Shown in pieces: positions 1-8,426 of a stretch of DNA of 64,000 nucleotides (its first letter is position 1; each line of letters opens with the position of its first letter). Origin of the DNA: Streptomyces violaceusniger (GTDB lineage Bacteria; Actinomycetota; Actinomycetes; Streptomycetales; Streptomycetaceae); contig BJHW01000002.1 of the NCBI GenBank assembly GCA_005405945.1, positions 496,001-560,000 of the forward strand, written 5' to 3'. Both the position numbers and the translations under genes were made by a program. The notes beneath the pieces are model-generated. The model made no database searches and had not been told where the DNA came from. It was given only the letters and a program-made list of their open reading frames with translations.

Positions 1-464
1 TTGATGTCGTACGCCTTGCCCGCGGTGAGCTCGACGGGCTGGGAGGTCTGCTCCTTGTCCCAGTCGTCCACCCAGTGGTCGATGACCGGTTTGCCGTCGA
101 TCCACAGCCGGAAGCCGTTGTCGGCGGTGATCGAGAAGGTGTGCGCACCGGAGCGCTCCGGTGTGATCTGACCGGTCCAGCGGACGCTGACGTCGTCGGA
201 CCGTCCGGTGGTGGCCTGCAGCCGCGGCTCCAGATTGCCGAAGTCGAGGGCGGGGTCGAGGCTGGTGGCCTTGAGCTCGTGGAAGTCGAAGGCCCCCGGG
301 GCGGACTGGAGGTAGTAGTCGCCGCGGAGGCCGTGGACGACCGAGGGGTCGTCGGAGGGGGTGTCGGCCGCGGCCGGACCGGGAGCGGTCAGCAGACCGA
401 GCGCGCCAAGCGCCAAGGTCACGGTCGCGACCACGGATCTGGCGAAAGTTGAACGAAAACGCAC
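1..464 (-). CDS. Secreted PA14-domain protein (partial, 3' end outside window)
   Basis: The N-terminal ~154 residues are present; the gene runs off the left edge. The start is GTG at 464 behind AGGAGG. Residues 1-30 form a signal peptide (Arg-rich start, VATVTLALGALGLLTAP core, AxA-like cleavage near Ala-Ala-Ala-Asp). From about residue 45 the sequence reads as a PA14 carbohydrate-binding beta-barrel: GLRGDYYLQS, then VRWTGQITPERSGAHTFSI, then DNGFRLWIDGKPVIDHW. PA14 domains accompany many secreted glycosidases, but the part that would reveal a catalytic domain is missing, so the enzyme activity is unknown. It is transcribed divergently from the SDR gene. Confidence 0.8.
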   Translation of the reverse strand, partial: MRFRSTFARSVVATVTLALGALGLLTAPGPAAADTPSDDPSVVHGLRGDYYLQSAPGAFDFHELKATSLDPALDFGNLEPRLQATTGRSDDVSVRWTGQITPERSGAHTFSITADNGFRLWIDGKPVIDHWVDDWDKEQTSQPVELTAGKAYDI

Positions 465-593
465 ATGTCCTCCTTGCTGGAGCAGCTCTTGTGGCTGCTG
501 CTGGGACAAGTGGGGCGCCGCCATTGCGCCATCTCCAACAGAACCTGTCAATAGTGAACGCAAGGCAACAGAGCGGCTGTTGGGTAATGCGCC

Positions 594-622
594 TTGACGG
601 GAATGCGCTTTCTTCCTAGCGT
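594..622 (+). promoter_or_regulatory. Candidate housekeeping promoter of the SDR gene
   Basis: TTGACG at 594-599 and TAGCGT at 617-622 are separated by 17 bases, close to the consensus for the main vegetative sigma factor (HrdB). The inferred 5' leader to the ATG at 676 is about 45 bases. Confidence 0.5.
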
Positions 623-675
623 GCTTGTTCATAGATGTGACCGATATTCAACAACCTGCACTGAGGAGGCCCGTG

Positions 676-1419
676 ATGGGGCGACGGATCGTGGTGTCGG
701 GCGGCGGTACCGGCATAGGACTGGCGACCGCGGAGACCTTCGCCGCCGAAGGCGACCGGGTGGTCATCCTCGGACGCCGCGCCGAGGTGCTGCGCGCCGC
801 GGCGGACAAGCTCAACGCCGCCCACGGCGCCGACCTGGTCACCTGGACCAGCGCGGACCTCAGCGACCCCGAGCAGACCCGGCGCGCCGCCGAGTTCATC
901 ACCGCGGACGGTGATGTCGATGTCGTCGTCACCAACGCCGGCGGCAATGTCGCGCCCTCCAACGACGGCACCCTCGAGGGCATCGCCGGCCAGTACCAGC
1001 GGAACTTCGAGGCCAACGTGCTGACCGCCGTGCTGCTCACCGAGGCGCTGCTGCCCCACCTCACCCGGCCCGGCGGCCGGATCGTCCACCTGTCCTCGGT
1101 CGCGGCGCTGCGCGGCCCCGGTTCGTACGGCGGCACCAAGGCCGCGTTGCACACCTACACCTTCGAGCTGGCCAAGCGGCTCGGCCCGGAGGGCGTCACC
1201 GCCAACGCGGTGGCCCCCGGCTACGTCGAGGACACCGAGTTCTTCGGCGAGCGCGGCACCCCCGAGTTCATCGCCCAGCAGATCGGGCAGACGCTCACCG
1301 GACAGCCCGGGACGCCCGTCGAGATCGCGGCCGCCATCCGCTATCTGGCCTCCCCGGAGGCCGCATACGTCACCGGCCAGGTGCTGCACATCAACGGTGG
1401 GGCGCAGTACGGCCGCTGA
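676..1419 (+). CDS. Short-chain dehydrogenase/reductase (SDR)
   Basis: A 247-residue classical SDR, the usual length. The Rossmann glycine motif GGGTGIG lies at the N-terminus, an NAG motif (TNAGG) follows strand 4, and the catalytic pair is Tyr151/Lys155 in SYGGTKAA. The C-terminus ends in the typical YVTGQVLHINGG. The start is ATG 676 because GAGGAGG lies six bases upstream; the GTG three bases earlier would be too close. Cytoplasmic NAD(P)-dependent oxidoreductase; the substrate cannot be inferred. A good promoter lies at 594-622 and hairpins follow the stop. Confidence 0.9.
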   Translation: MGRRIVVSGGGTGIGLATAETFAAEGDRVVILGRRAEVLRAAADKLNAAHGADLVTWTSADLSDPEQTRRAAEFITADGDVDVVVTNAGGNVAPSNDGTLEGIAGQYQRNFEANVLTAVLLTEALLPHLTRPGGRIVHLSSVAALRGPGSYGGTKAALHTYTFELAKRLGPEGVTANAVAPGYVEDTEFFGERGTPEFIAQQIGQTLTGQPGTPVEIAAAIRYLASPEAAYVTGQVLHINGGAQYGR

Positions 1420-1461
1420 CCGCACCTCACCCTGGACAAGGGGCGGGGAATCGGATCCGCG

Positions 1462-1481
1462 CCAGGGCCGTACGGCCCTGG
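1462..1481. terminator. Perfect 20-bp palindrome after the SDR gene
   Basis: CCAGGGCCGTACGGCCCTGG is self-complementary over all 20 bases and sits about 40 bases after the SDR stop. It is followed by G-rich DNA rather than a T run. It could act as a Streptomyces-style terminator or a protein-binding palindrome. Confidence 0.4.
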
Positions 1482-1555
1482 GGGGAGGGCCGCGCAGCCC
1501 TGCCGCCGCGTTCCGGCCATGGTCCACTCTGGTCCTCCACACAGGTGGGGGGGAA

Positions 1556-1632
1556 GACGGACGGACGGCCGCGCCGAAGGAGCCAGCTCGCTGACTCCAA
1601 ACCATCTTCGGGCGCGGCCGCCCGTCCGTCCT
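1556..1632. repeat. Long imperfect inverted repeat
   Basis: A left arm of GACGGACGG units running into GGCCGCGCCGAAG (about 1556-1578) pairs with a right arm at about 1606-1632, with a 3-base and a 1-base bulge. The loop is about 27 bases. It lies directly beside the MITE-like element. It may be a second terminator of the SDR gene or part of the same insertion. No coding potential was seen in 1420-1794. Confidence 0.5.
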
Positions 1633-1638
1633 GCGCTG

Positions 1639-1754
1639 GAGCCTGTGTCATATCCCCGGTCGGATCAGCGTGCGGCGTCAGGGGGCGCCTCCCAGCGGTA
1701 GCTGGGGGAGCGTGCCAGGCGTCGCACGCCCGGCCGGGGATATGACACAGGCTC
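1639..1754. mobile_element. MITE-like palindromic element (no transposase)
   Basis: Perfect 21-bp terminal inverted repeats (1639-1659 and 1734-1754; core CCTGTGTCATATCCCCGG) bound a 74-bp interior that holds its own hairpin, CTCCCAGC-GGTA-GCTGGGGGAG. At about 116 bp with no ORF it looks like a non-autonomous miniature element. No clear target-site duplication was seen at the ends, so it could instead be a chromosomal palindromic repeat family. Confidence 0.5.
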
Positions 1755-1794
1755 TCACCACCGCTTCACCACGCACCAACGCAAGGGGGGACTC

Positions 1795-2250
1795 ATGTCC
1801 GCACACACCGCCCGCATCGGCGCGGCGCTCGCCGCCGGCTGCGCGATCGCCCTGCTGTACCCGGCCACACCGGCCGGTGCCGCGGGCTCCGTACACCTTT
1901 CCAAGATCTACTACGACTCTCCCGGCACGGACAACCGGAGCAACTCCAGCCTCAACGGCGAGTACGTCCAGATCACGAACTCCACCTCGCGCGGGGTCAG
2001 CCTCAAGGGCTGGGTGCTCGTCGACGCGAGCAACCACAAGTACACCTTCCCCGGCTACACCCTCGGCGCGGGCAGGACCGTGACCGTACGGACCGGCTCC
2101 GGCTCCGACACCTCGGCCACCAAGTACCAGGACCGCCGGGCGTACGTCTGGAACAACGACCGCGACAAGGCCACCCTCCGCAAGACCGGCGGCTCCACGG
2201 TCGACACCTGCTCGTACAACAACAGCCGGGTCGACTACACGAACTGCTGA
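1795..2250 (+). CDS. Secreted lamin-tail-domain (LTD) protein
   Basis: 151 residues. The start ATG has AGGGGGGA just upstream. Residues 1-30 are a Sec signal peptide ending AGA-AGS. The remainder is one lamin-tail domain (residues ~33-130): HLSKIYYDSPGTDN, then SLNGEYVQITN, GVSLKGWVLVD, YTFPGYTLGAGRTVTVRTG and YVWNNDRDKATL, the standard Ig-like order of this family. Two Cys near the C-terminus may form a disulfide. LTD domains in bacteria are non-catalytic and often bind surfaces or nucleases; the role here is unknown. It stands alone between the MITE-like element and the GH65 gene. Confidence 0.85.
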   Translation: MSAHTARIGAALAAGCAIALLYPATPAGAAGSVHLSKIYYDSPGTDNRSNSSLNGEYVQITNSTSRGVSLKGWVLVDASNHKYTFPGYTLGAGRTVTVRTGSGSDTSATKYQDRRAYVWNNDRDKATLRKTGGSTVDTCSYNNSRVDYTNC

Positions 2251-2348
2251 GCGTGCGCCGCGCGGGGCGCGAGGGCGCGGCGCAGCCGGTGAAGCACTCC
2301 GGCCGGGACCACAATGGGGGTGTCGAGGAGGAGAGCCGGTGAGCGGCC

Positions 2349-4765
2349 GTGTCGGACTGGGTGTGGGAGTACGAGGGCTACGAGCCCGGCGAGGAGCGGT
2401 TGCGGGAGTCGCTGTGCACGCTCGGCAACGGCTATGTCGCCACCCGGGGCGCGGCCCCCGAAGCGGCCGCCGATGACACCCACTACCCCGGCACCTATGT
2501 GGCGGGCTGCTACAACCGGCTGACCTCGGTGGTCGGCGGACGCCAGGTCGAGAACGAGGACATGGTCAACCTGCCGAACTGGCTGCCGCTGCGCTACCGC
2601 GTCCGCGACCCGGACCGGCCCGCGGGCCCCGGCGGCTGGCTCACCCCCGACGGGGACGAGCTCACCGGCTACCGGCAGACCCTCGACCTCCGGCACGGCA
2701 CCCTCGTGCGGCGGCTGCGGTTCACCCAGGGCCACGGCCGGGTGCTCCACGTCGAACAGCAGCGCCTCGTCCACATGGGGGATCCGCACTTGGCCGCCCT
2801 GCGCACCACCTTCCGGGCCGAGGGCTGGTCCGGCACCGTCGAGCTGGAGTCGGGTCTCGACGGTGCCGTGGCCAACACCGGCGTGGCCCGCTACGACGCA
2901 CTGGCCGGCCGCCATCTCGTCGACCACCGCACCGGCGCCGCGGGCCCCGACACCGTATGGCTGAGCTGCCGCACCACCAGCTCCGAGGTGCGGGTTGCCA
3001 TGGCCGCGCGCACCCTGGCCGTGTGCGGCGGGACGCCCACCGGCACCGGGCAGCGGCTCACCCACAGCGCGGCGCTGCGCACCCTGGCCGTGCCGCTCGC
3101 GCCGGACGCTCCCGTCACCGTCGAGAAGACCGTGGCGCTCTACACCTCCAAGGACCCCGCGGTCAGCGATCCGGCCCAGGCCGCCCTCGACGGGGTGGCC
3201 CGGGCGCCGGAGTTCGGGAAGCTGCTCGCCTCCCACCGCACCGCATGGGAACACCTGTGGCGCGAGGCGGCGTTGGAGGTCCCCGGCGAGCCCGGCCACA
3301 TCCTGCGGCTGCACCTGTTCCACATCCTCCAGACGCTCTCGCCGCACACCGCGGAGCTGGACGTGGGCGTCCCCGCCCGGGGCCTGCACGGCGAGGCGTA
3401 CCGCGGACACGTCTTCTGGGACGAGCTGTTCGTGCTGCCGTATCTGAACCTCCACTTCCCCGAGGTGGCCCGGGCCCTGCTGCACTACCGCCACCGGCGG
3501 CTGCCCCAGGCGTGCCGCGCCGCCGCGGACGCCGGCCGGGCCGGGGCGATGTACCCGTGGCAGAGCGGCAGCGACGGGCGCGACGAGACCCAGACGCTGC
3601 ATCTGAACCCGCGCTCCGGCCGCTGGCTGCCGGACAACTCCCGGCTGCAGCACCACGTGGGCTCGGCGGTGGCGTACAACGTGTGGCAGTACTGCCAGGC
3701 CAGCGGCGACACCGAGTTCCTGCACACCAAGGGCGCGGAGATGCTGCTGCAGATCGCCCGCTTCTGGGCGGACTCGGCCGTGTCCGATCCGGAGCGGGGG
3801 CGGTACCGCCTCCGCGGAGTGGTCGGGCCCGATGAGTACCACGACGGCTATCCCGGCGCCGACCGCCCCGGAATCGACGACAACGCCTACACCAACGTGA
3901 CCGCCGCCTGGGTGCTCGACCGGGCCCTGGAGCTCGCCCGGACCCTGCCCGAGCCGCGCCGCCGCGAGCTGTTCGAGCGGGTGGGTCTGGACCGTGCGGA
4001 GCCGGAGCGCTGGGAGGACGTCTCCCGGCGGCTGCTGGTCCCCTTCCACCGGGGCGTCATCAGCCAGTTCGACGGCTACGGGGAGCTGGCCGAGCTCGAC
4101 TGGGACGGCTACCGCGCCCGCTACGACGACATCCGCCGGATGGACCGGATCCTGGAGTCCGAGGGCGACTCCGTCAACCGCTACCAGGTCTCCAAGCAGG
4201 CCGACGTGCTGATGCTCGGCTATCTCTTCGGCCCCGCCGAGCTGTCGGGCCTCTTCCGGCGGCTCGGCTACGTCCTGGACGACGACATCTGGCGGGCCAC
4301 GGTGGCGTACTACCTGTCCCGGACCAGCCACGGCTCGACCCTCAGCGAGCTGGTGCACGGCTGGGTGCTGGCGCGGGCGCGCCGGGCCGAGGCGTGGCGG
4401 TACTGCCAGGAGGCGCTGCTGGGCGATGTGGCGGACGTCCAGGGCGGCACCACCGGCGAGGGCATCCACCTCGGCGCCATGGGCGGCACCCTCGATCTGG
4501 TGCAGCGCGGGCTGACCGGTCTTGAGACCCGCGAGGACGCCCTGTGGCTGGACCCGGTGCCGCTGCCCGAGCCGTCCGGTCTTTCGGAGTACCGGTTCTC
4601 GATGCGCTACCGCGGCCACTGGGGCGTCGCCCTGCGGGTGCGGGCCGGGCGGCTGTGGATCAGCGTGCCGGACTCCGAGGAGTCCCCGATCGAGGTGCGG
4701 CTCGCCGACCGCTCGCTGACCGTGGCCCGGGCGAATCCCACTGGGTTCCGCTGCCACCGGGCTGA
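2349..4765 (+). CDS. Glycoside hydrolase family 65 phosphorylase (frameshift near 3' end)
   Basis: About 805 residues once one base is restored. GH65 enzymes reversibly phosphorolyse alpha-glucosides such as maltose, trehalose, kojibiose or nigerose. The N-terminal beta-sandwich (~1-260) begins WVWEYEGYEPGEERLRESL. The (alpha/alpha)6 barrel follows, with the catalytic acid Glu496 in VGPDEYH and the phosphate-site motif SRTSHGSTLS, so phosphorylase rather than hydrolase is favoured. As written the frame runs on to 4865 and overlaps matC by 62 bp. Adding one C at 4726-4728 gives the normal ending VAPGESHWVPLPPG and a stop at 4763-4765. The GTG start at 2349 has only a weak ribosome site. The sugar cannot be assigned. 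Confidence 0.88.
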
Positions 4766-4803
4766 GTCCGCGTTTCCGCCCGGCCGGCTGCCCGTCGGCC
4801 CGC

Positions 4804-6078
4804 TCAGCCGAGGCCGGGGACCACCATCGCCAGCCAGACGACCGGCGGCACCGCGACCACCATGATCCCGCCGTAGACCATCAGCTGCCGGAAGAACCGG
4901 TCCCGGTCCACATCCGGCGCGTTGGCCAGCACCAGCGCCCCGTTGGTCGAGAAGGGGCTGACGTCGACGACGGTCGCCGACACCGCGAGGGCCGCGATCA
5001 TCCCCACCGCGCCGATGTCGCCCTGGGCGAGGAAGGGAACGGCGAGCGGGATCAGCGCGCCCATGATGCCCACCGAGGAGGCGAAGGCGGAGACGATCGC
5101 GCCGATGTAGCAGAGCAGCAGGGCGGCGAGCAGCGGAATCCCGATGTCGCTGACGGCCTTGCCTGCGTAGTCGATGGTGCCCATCTCGTCCAGCACCCCG
5201 ACATAGGTGAGCACACCGCAGATCAGCAGCACGGTGGGCCAGGTGACCTCGTTCACCGCCTTCTTGCCGTGGTCCGGCCAGAAGACGCTCAGGGCCACGG
5301 CCAGGGTGATCGAGGTGAGCCCGGCGTCCAGGTCGAAGGCGAGCACCGCGACCACCAGCGCCACCAGCGCGGCCAGGGTGGCGATACGGGCCGGGGTGAG
5401 ACGGCCCTCCGCGTCGGCCGGTGCCTCCCGCGCCCCGTCTTCCCGCTCATCCCCGGCGGCGGCGACGGCGGTCCTGGAGAGCTTCAGCCCGCCGCAGACG
5501 ACGAAGACGACGGCGGCGATGATCAGGTTGACCACCAGGCTCGCGAGGAACAGCGTGATCTCGTTGCCGGGGAGCTTCTCCCGGTCCACGATGCCGTTGA
5601 CGATCGATCCGTAGATGCTGATGGGGGAGAAGCCGCCGCCCTGGGAGCCGTGCACCACCATGGCACCCATCAGCAGCGGGCTGATCCGGTACCGCGCGGC
5701 GAAGGAGAGCGCGAGCGGGGCGACGATCGCCACCGCCGCCGGGCTCACCGCCCCGATCGCGGTCAGCGTCCCACTGACCGCGAACATCACCCACGGGATC
5801 AGCGCGACCCGCCCGCCCACCAGCCGGATCGAGGCGTGCACCAGCCAGTCCGTGGTGCCGTTGGCCCGGGCGAGGGCGAACAGATACGTCACCCCCACCA
5901 GCACCACGAACAGATCGCCCGGGAACCCGGCGAAGATGTGGTCCGCGCTGAAGTCGGCGACCAGCTCGCCCACGCCGAAGGCGGCGGCGAAGGACAGGGC
6001 GCCCATGTTGATCGACCGGGTGGTGGCGATGACGAAGACCACCACCAGCACGAGTATCGAGATCAATTCGTCGGACAT
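4804..6078 (-). CDS. matC: MatC/SLC13-like dicarboxylate carrier
   Basis: A 424-residue membrane protein with about 11-12 helices, matching the ion-transporter fold of rhizobial MatC (malonate or dicarboxylate carrier) in overall pattern: N-terminal LVLVVVFVIATTRSINMGAL, a central GSQGGGFSPISIYGSIV loop with Ser/Gly-rich hairpin, an acidic cytoplasmic linker around residues 205-225, and a second repeat with VDVSPFSTNGAL. The two FSP/FST hairpins are typical substrate-binding re-entrant segments. It is transcribed divergently from a FadR-type regulator across a 232-bp gap with an inverted repeat, so that regulator probably controls it. The symbol is by resemblance; the substrate is inferred. 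Confidence 0.78.
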   Translation of the reverse strand: MSDELISILVLVVVFVIATTRSINMGALSFAAAFGVGELVADFSADHIFAGFPGDLFVVLVGVTYLFALARANGTTDWLVHASIRLVGGRVALIPWVMFAVSGTLTAIGAVSPAAVAIVAPLALSFAARYRISPLLMGAMVVHGSQGGGFSPISIYGSIVNGIVDREKLPGNEITLFLASLVVNLIIAAVVFVVCGGLKLSRTAVAAAGDEREDGAREAPADAEGRLTPARIATLAALVALVVAVLAFDLDAGLTSITLAVALSVFWPDHGKKAVNEVTWPTVLLICGVLTYVGVLDEMGTIDYAGKAVSDIGIPLLAALLLCYIGAIVSAFASSVGIMGALIPLAVPFLAQGDIGAVGMIAALAVSATVVDVSPFSTNGALVLANAPDVDRDRFFRQLMVYGGIMVVAVPPVVWLAMVVPGLG

Positions 6079-6194
6079 CGAGCGCTCCCGTCACGGGGAC
6101 CCGGTCGGCGGACCGGGGACGGTCGGGCCAAGTGGCCTGCTGGCTGACTCACGTTGAGGGTCGGGCGGTTCGGCCGTCAAGGCATCGGTGGCAG

Positions 6195-6209
6195 ATTGGC
6201 TCAGCCAAT
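6195..6209. promoter_or_regulatory. Candidate operator for the FadR-type regulator
   Basis: ATTGGC-TCA-GCCAAT is a perfect 6+6 inverted repeat with a 3-base centre, located between the divergent carrier and GntR genes. A further half-like CCAAT follows within 10 bases. Short inverted repeats in the divergent intergenic region are the usual operators of this family; binding is inferred. Confidence 0.45.
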
Positions 6210-6310
6210 TGACCAATGCTCCACCGGACCGCACAACCACCACACCATCCGGCCACCCAGTGCTACGCTGCGAATCGGGGCCATCACAAACCGCGATGGG
6301 GGGAGCCCGT

Positions 6311-7021
6311 ATGGCCGAGGACGCGCTGCGCCCGATGAGCCGTCAGCGCTTGTACGAGCAGGTGCTGGAGAGGCTGCGCGCCTACGTCGAGGAGGGCGGC
6401 CTGAAGGCGGGCGACCGGCTGCCCACCGAGCGCGAGCTGGCCCAGCGCCTCGGCATCAGCCGCGCCTCCGTCAAACAGGCCATCGTCGTCCTCGAGGTGC
6501 AGGGGCTCGTCGAGGTGCGCCAGGGCGGCGGGATGTGCCTGCTGCGCGACAGCCTCGACACCGAGCCCGTCGAGCGGCTGGTGGAACGCCGCCGCCGGCT
6601 GCCCGATGTGCTCGACGCCCGCGAGGCGTTGGAGACCAAGCTGGCCGAACTCGCCGCCGAGCGCCGCACCGACGACGACCTCACCGCCCTCCAGCGGGCC
6701 CTGCACTGGATGGAGGACGAGATCGAGTCCGACCGCCACGGCGTCGAGGGCGACCGCCGCTTCCACGCCGCCGTCACCGCGGCCGCGCACAGCCCGCTGC
6801 TCGCCGAGTTCATGCGCTCGATCGCCGACCAGATCGCCGAGAGCCGCGAGGAGTCGCTGCGCCAGCCCGGCCGCCCCAGGCGCTCGCTCGCCCAGCACCA
6901 GCGCATCCTGGACGCCATCGCCGAGCGTCGCCCCAAGGCCGCCGCCGCGGCCATGCGCCGCCATGTCCGCACGGTCGCCCAGGTGCGGCTGCTCAACTGG
7001 AATCCGGACGAAGCCCCTTGA
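6311..7021 (+). CDS. GntR family regulator, FadR subfamily
   Basis: 236 residues from ATG 6311, preceded by GGGGGGAG; an upstream in-frame extension to 6188 has no ribosome site. Residues ~10-75 are a winged helix-turn-helix (LYEQVLERLRAYVEEGGLK, then LPTERELAQRLGISRASVKQ, wing VEVRQGGGM). Residues ~90-225 form an all-helical FCD ligand domain (DVLDAREALETKLAELAAER; RFHAAVTAAAHSPLLAEFM), with Asp/His residues that usually bind a metal and a carboxylate ligand. Divergent from the dicarboxylate carrier, which it likely represses until an organic acid binds. Confidence 0.92.
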   Translation: MAEDALRPMSRQRLYEQVLERLRAYVEEGGLKAGDRLPTERELAQRLGISRASVKQAIVVLEVQGLVEVRQGGGMCLLRDSLDTEPVERLVERRRRLPDVLDAREALETKLAELAAERRTDDDLTALQRALHWMEDEIESDRHGVEGDRRFHAAVTAAAHSPLLAEFMRSIADQIAESREESLRQPGRPRRSLAQHQRILDAIAERRPKAAAAAMRRHVRTVAQVRLLNWNPDEAP

Positions 7022-7123
7022 GCCCGTCGCGGCATCCTGCCCGGCCTCCTGCCCGACCGTGACCGATCACGGCTTTGGTCTGGACTTTTCCCGGTAGCTC
7101 GCTAGGCTCTGCGCGATCCACCC

Positions 7124-7139
7124 GTGAAAGCGCTCTCAC
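7124..7139. promoter_or_regulatory. LacI-type operator-like palindrome upstream of the protease
   Basis: GTGAAAGCGCTCTCAC is palindromic but for one base pair, with the central AGCGCT core common to LacI/CcpA-type and CebR-like sites. It lies 26 bases before the protease start codon. No lacI gene is present in the window, so any regulator would act in trans. Confidence 0.4.
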
Positions 7140-7164
7140 CCTGCCCAGCAGAAGGGGAACTTCC

Positions 7165-8358
7165 ATGAGACGGAAGCCCGTCGTCCGTGCCGGACTGTCC
7201 GCACTCCTCGTCCTCGGCGCCCTCTCGGGCGCCGGCGGGGCCTTCTCGACCGCCGCCGCGGCATCCGGCGCCGACGCCCCCGCGGCGAAGCCCGCCGCCG
7301 CGTCGGCGCCGTCCGCCACCCTCGTCCGCGCGCTCGGCCGGGACCTCGGCCTGACCGCGGACCAGGCGCGGGAGCGGCTGGGCCAGGAGGCCGCCGCCAT
7401 GAGGCTGGAGCCCAAGGCCAAGCGCGCCGCGGGCGCCTCCTACGGCGGCTCGTGGTTCGACACGGGCAGCGGGAAGCTGGTCGTCGGCGTCACCAGCGCC
7501 GAGCGCGCCGCGTCGGTACGGGCCACGGGCGCCACCACCCGGATCGTCAAGCACAGCGCCGACGCGCTCGACGCGGCCAAGGCGCGCCTGGACGAGAAGG
7601 CCCGCAAGCAGGCCGCTCCGGCCGGGGTGAGCAGCTGGAGCACCGACCCCCGCGAGGGCGCCGTGGTGGTCCGGGTCCGGCAGGGGAGCGAGGGCGACGC
7701 CGCCGTCCGCGCGTTCCTCCGCGAGGCGAAGCGCTCGACCTCCGTCCCGGTCACCGTGGAGAAGGCGCCCGCCCAGGCGCCGACGACCTTCGCCGCCGGC
7801 ACGGTCGGCGGCGACCCGTACTACACCGGCAACGTCCGCTGCTCCATAGGCTTCTCGGTCCAGGGCGGCTTCGTCACGGCCGGGCACTGCGGCCAGGCGG
7901 GGGGCTCCGTCAGCGGCTGGGACGGCTCGTACATCGGCAATTTCCAGGGCTCCTCCTTCCCCGGCAACGACTACGCCTACGTCAGCGTCGGCAGCGGCTG
8001 GTGGACCGTGCCGGTGGTGCTCGGCTGGGGCACCGTCCCCGACCAACTGGTCCGCGGCTCCGCCGAGGCCCCGATCGGCGCCTCCATCTGCCGCTCCGGC
8101 TCCACCACCCACTGGCGCTGCGGCACGGTCCTGGCCAAGAACGAGACCGTGAACTACAGCCAGGGCGCCGTGTACCAGATGACCAAGACCAGCGTGTGCG
8201 CCGAGGGCGGCGACTCCGGCGGCTCGTTCATCAGCGGCGACCAGGCCCAGGGCGTGACCTCGGGCGGCTGGGGCAACTGCTCCAGCGGCGGTGAGACCTG
8301 GTACCAGCCGGTCAACGAGATCCTGTCGGTGTACGGCCTGCGGCTGCACACCGCCTGA
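7165..8358 (+). CDS. Secreted S1 serine protease (streptogrisin/alpha-lytic type)
   Basis: 397-residue preproprotein. Start ATG 7165 follows AGAAGGGGAA. Residues 1-35 are a signal peptide; ~45-200 are the pro-region of the alpha-lytic protease type (LGRDLGLTADQARERL; SSWSTDPREGAVVVRV), which normally folds the enzyme and is then removed. The chymotrypsin-fold domain (~210-395) has the full triad: His241 in TAGHC, Asp269 in GNDYA, Ser351 in GGDSGG. Paired Cys residues fit the family disulfides. No C-terminal binding domain follows, unlike streptogrisin C. A LacI-like palindrome lies upstream and a strong hairpin follows. Confidence 0.93.
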   Translation: MRRKPVVRAGLSALLVLGALSGAGGAFSTAAAASGADAPAAKPAAASAPSATLVRALGRDLGLTADQARERLGQEAAAMRLEPKAKRAAGASYGGSWFDTGSGKLVVGVTSAERAASVRATGATTRIVKHSADALDAAKARLDEKARKQAAPAGVSSWSTDPREGAVVVRVRQGSEGDAAVRAFLREAKRSTSVPVTVEKAPAQAPTTFAAGTVGGDPYYTGNVRCSIGFSVQGGFVTAGHCGQAGGSVSGWDGSYIGNFQGSSFPGNDYAYVSVGSGWWTVPVVLGWGTVPDQLVRGSAEAPIGASICRSGSTTHWRCGTVLAKNETVNYSQGAVYQMTKTSVCAEGGDSGGSFISGDQAQGVTSGGWGNCSSGGETWYQPVNEILSVYGLRLHTA

Positions 8359-8380
8359 CGGGGGAGGGCGGCGACACGGC

Positions 8381-8410
8381 GACGGGGCGGGCCCGGTGGC
8401 CCGCCCCGTC
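8381..8410 (+). terminator. GC-rich hairpin terminator after the S1 protease
   Basis: GACGGGGCGGGCC-CGGT-GGCCCGCCCCGTC forms a perfect 13-bp stem with a 4-base loop, 22 bases after the protease stop and just before the end of the convergent laccase gene, so it may serve both. Confidence 0.8.
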
Positions 8411-8426
8411 CCTGTCGCTCCGGCGG

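Noticed and set aside
1639..1754. Insertion sequence with transposase
   Set aside because: The element is only 116 bp and has no open frame; only a non-autonomous element is possible.
2235..4757. 840-residue open frame on the minus strand opposite the GH65 gene
   Set aside because: It is the antisense shadow caused by third-position GC bias. It has no motif, no ribosome site and a Val/Gly/Ala-rich composition, while the plus strand encodes a clear GH65 enzyme.
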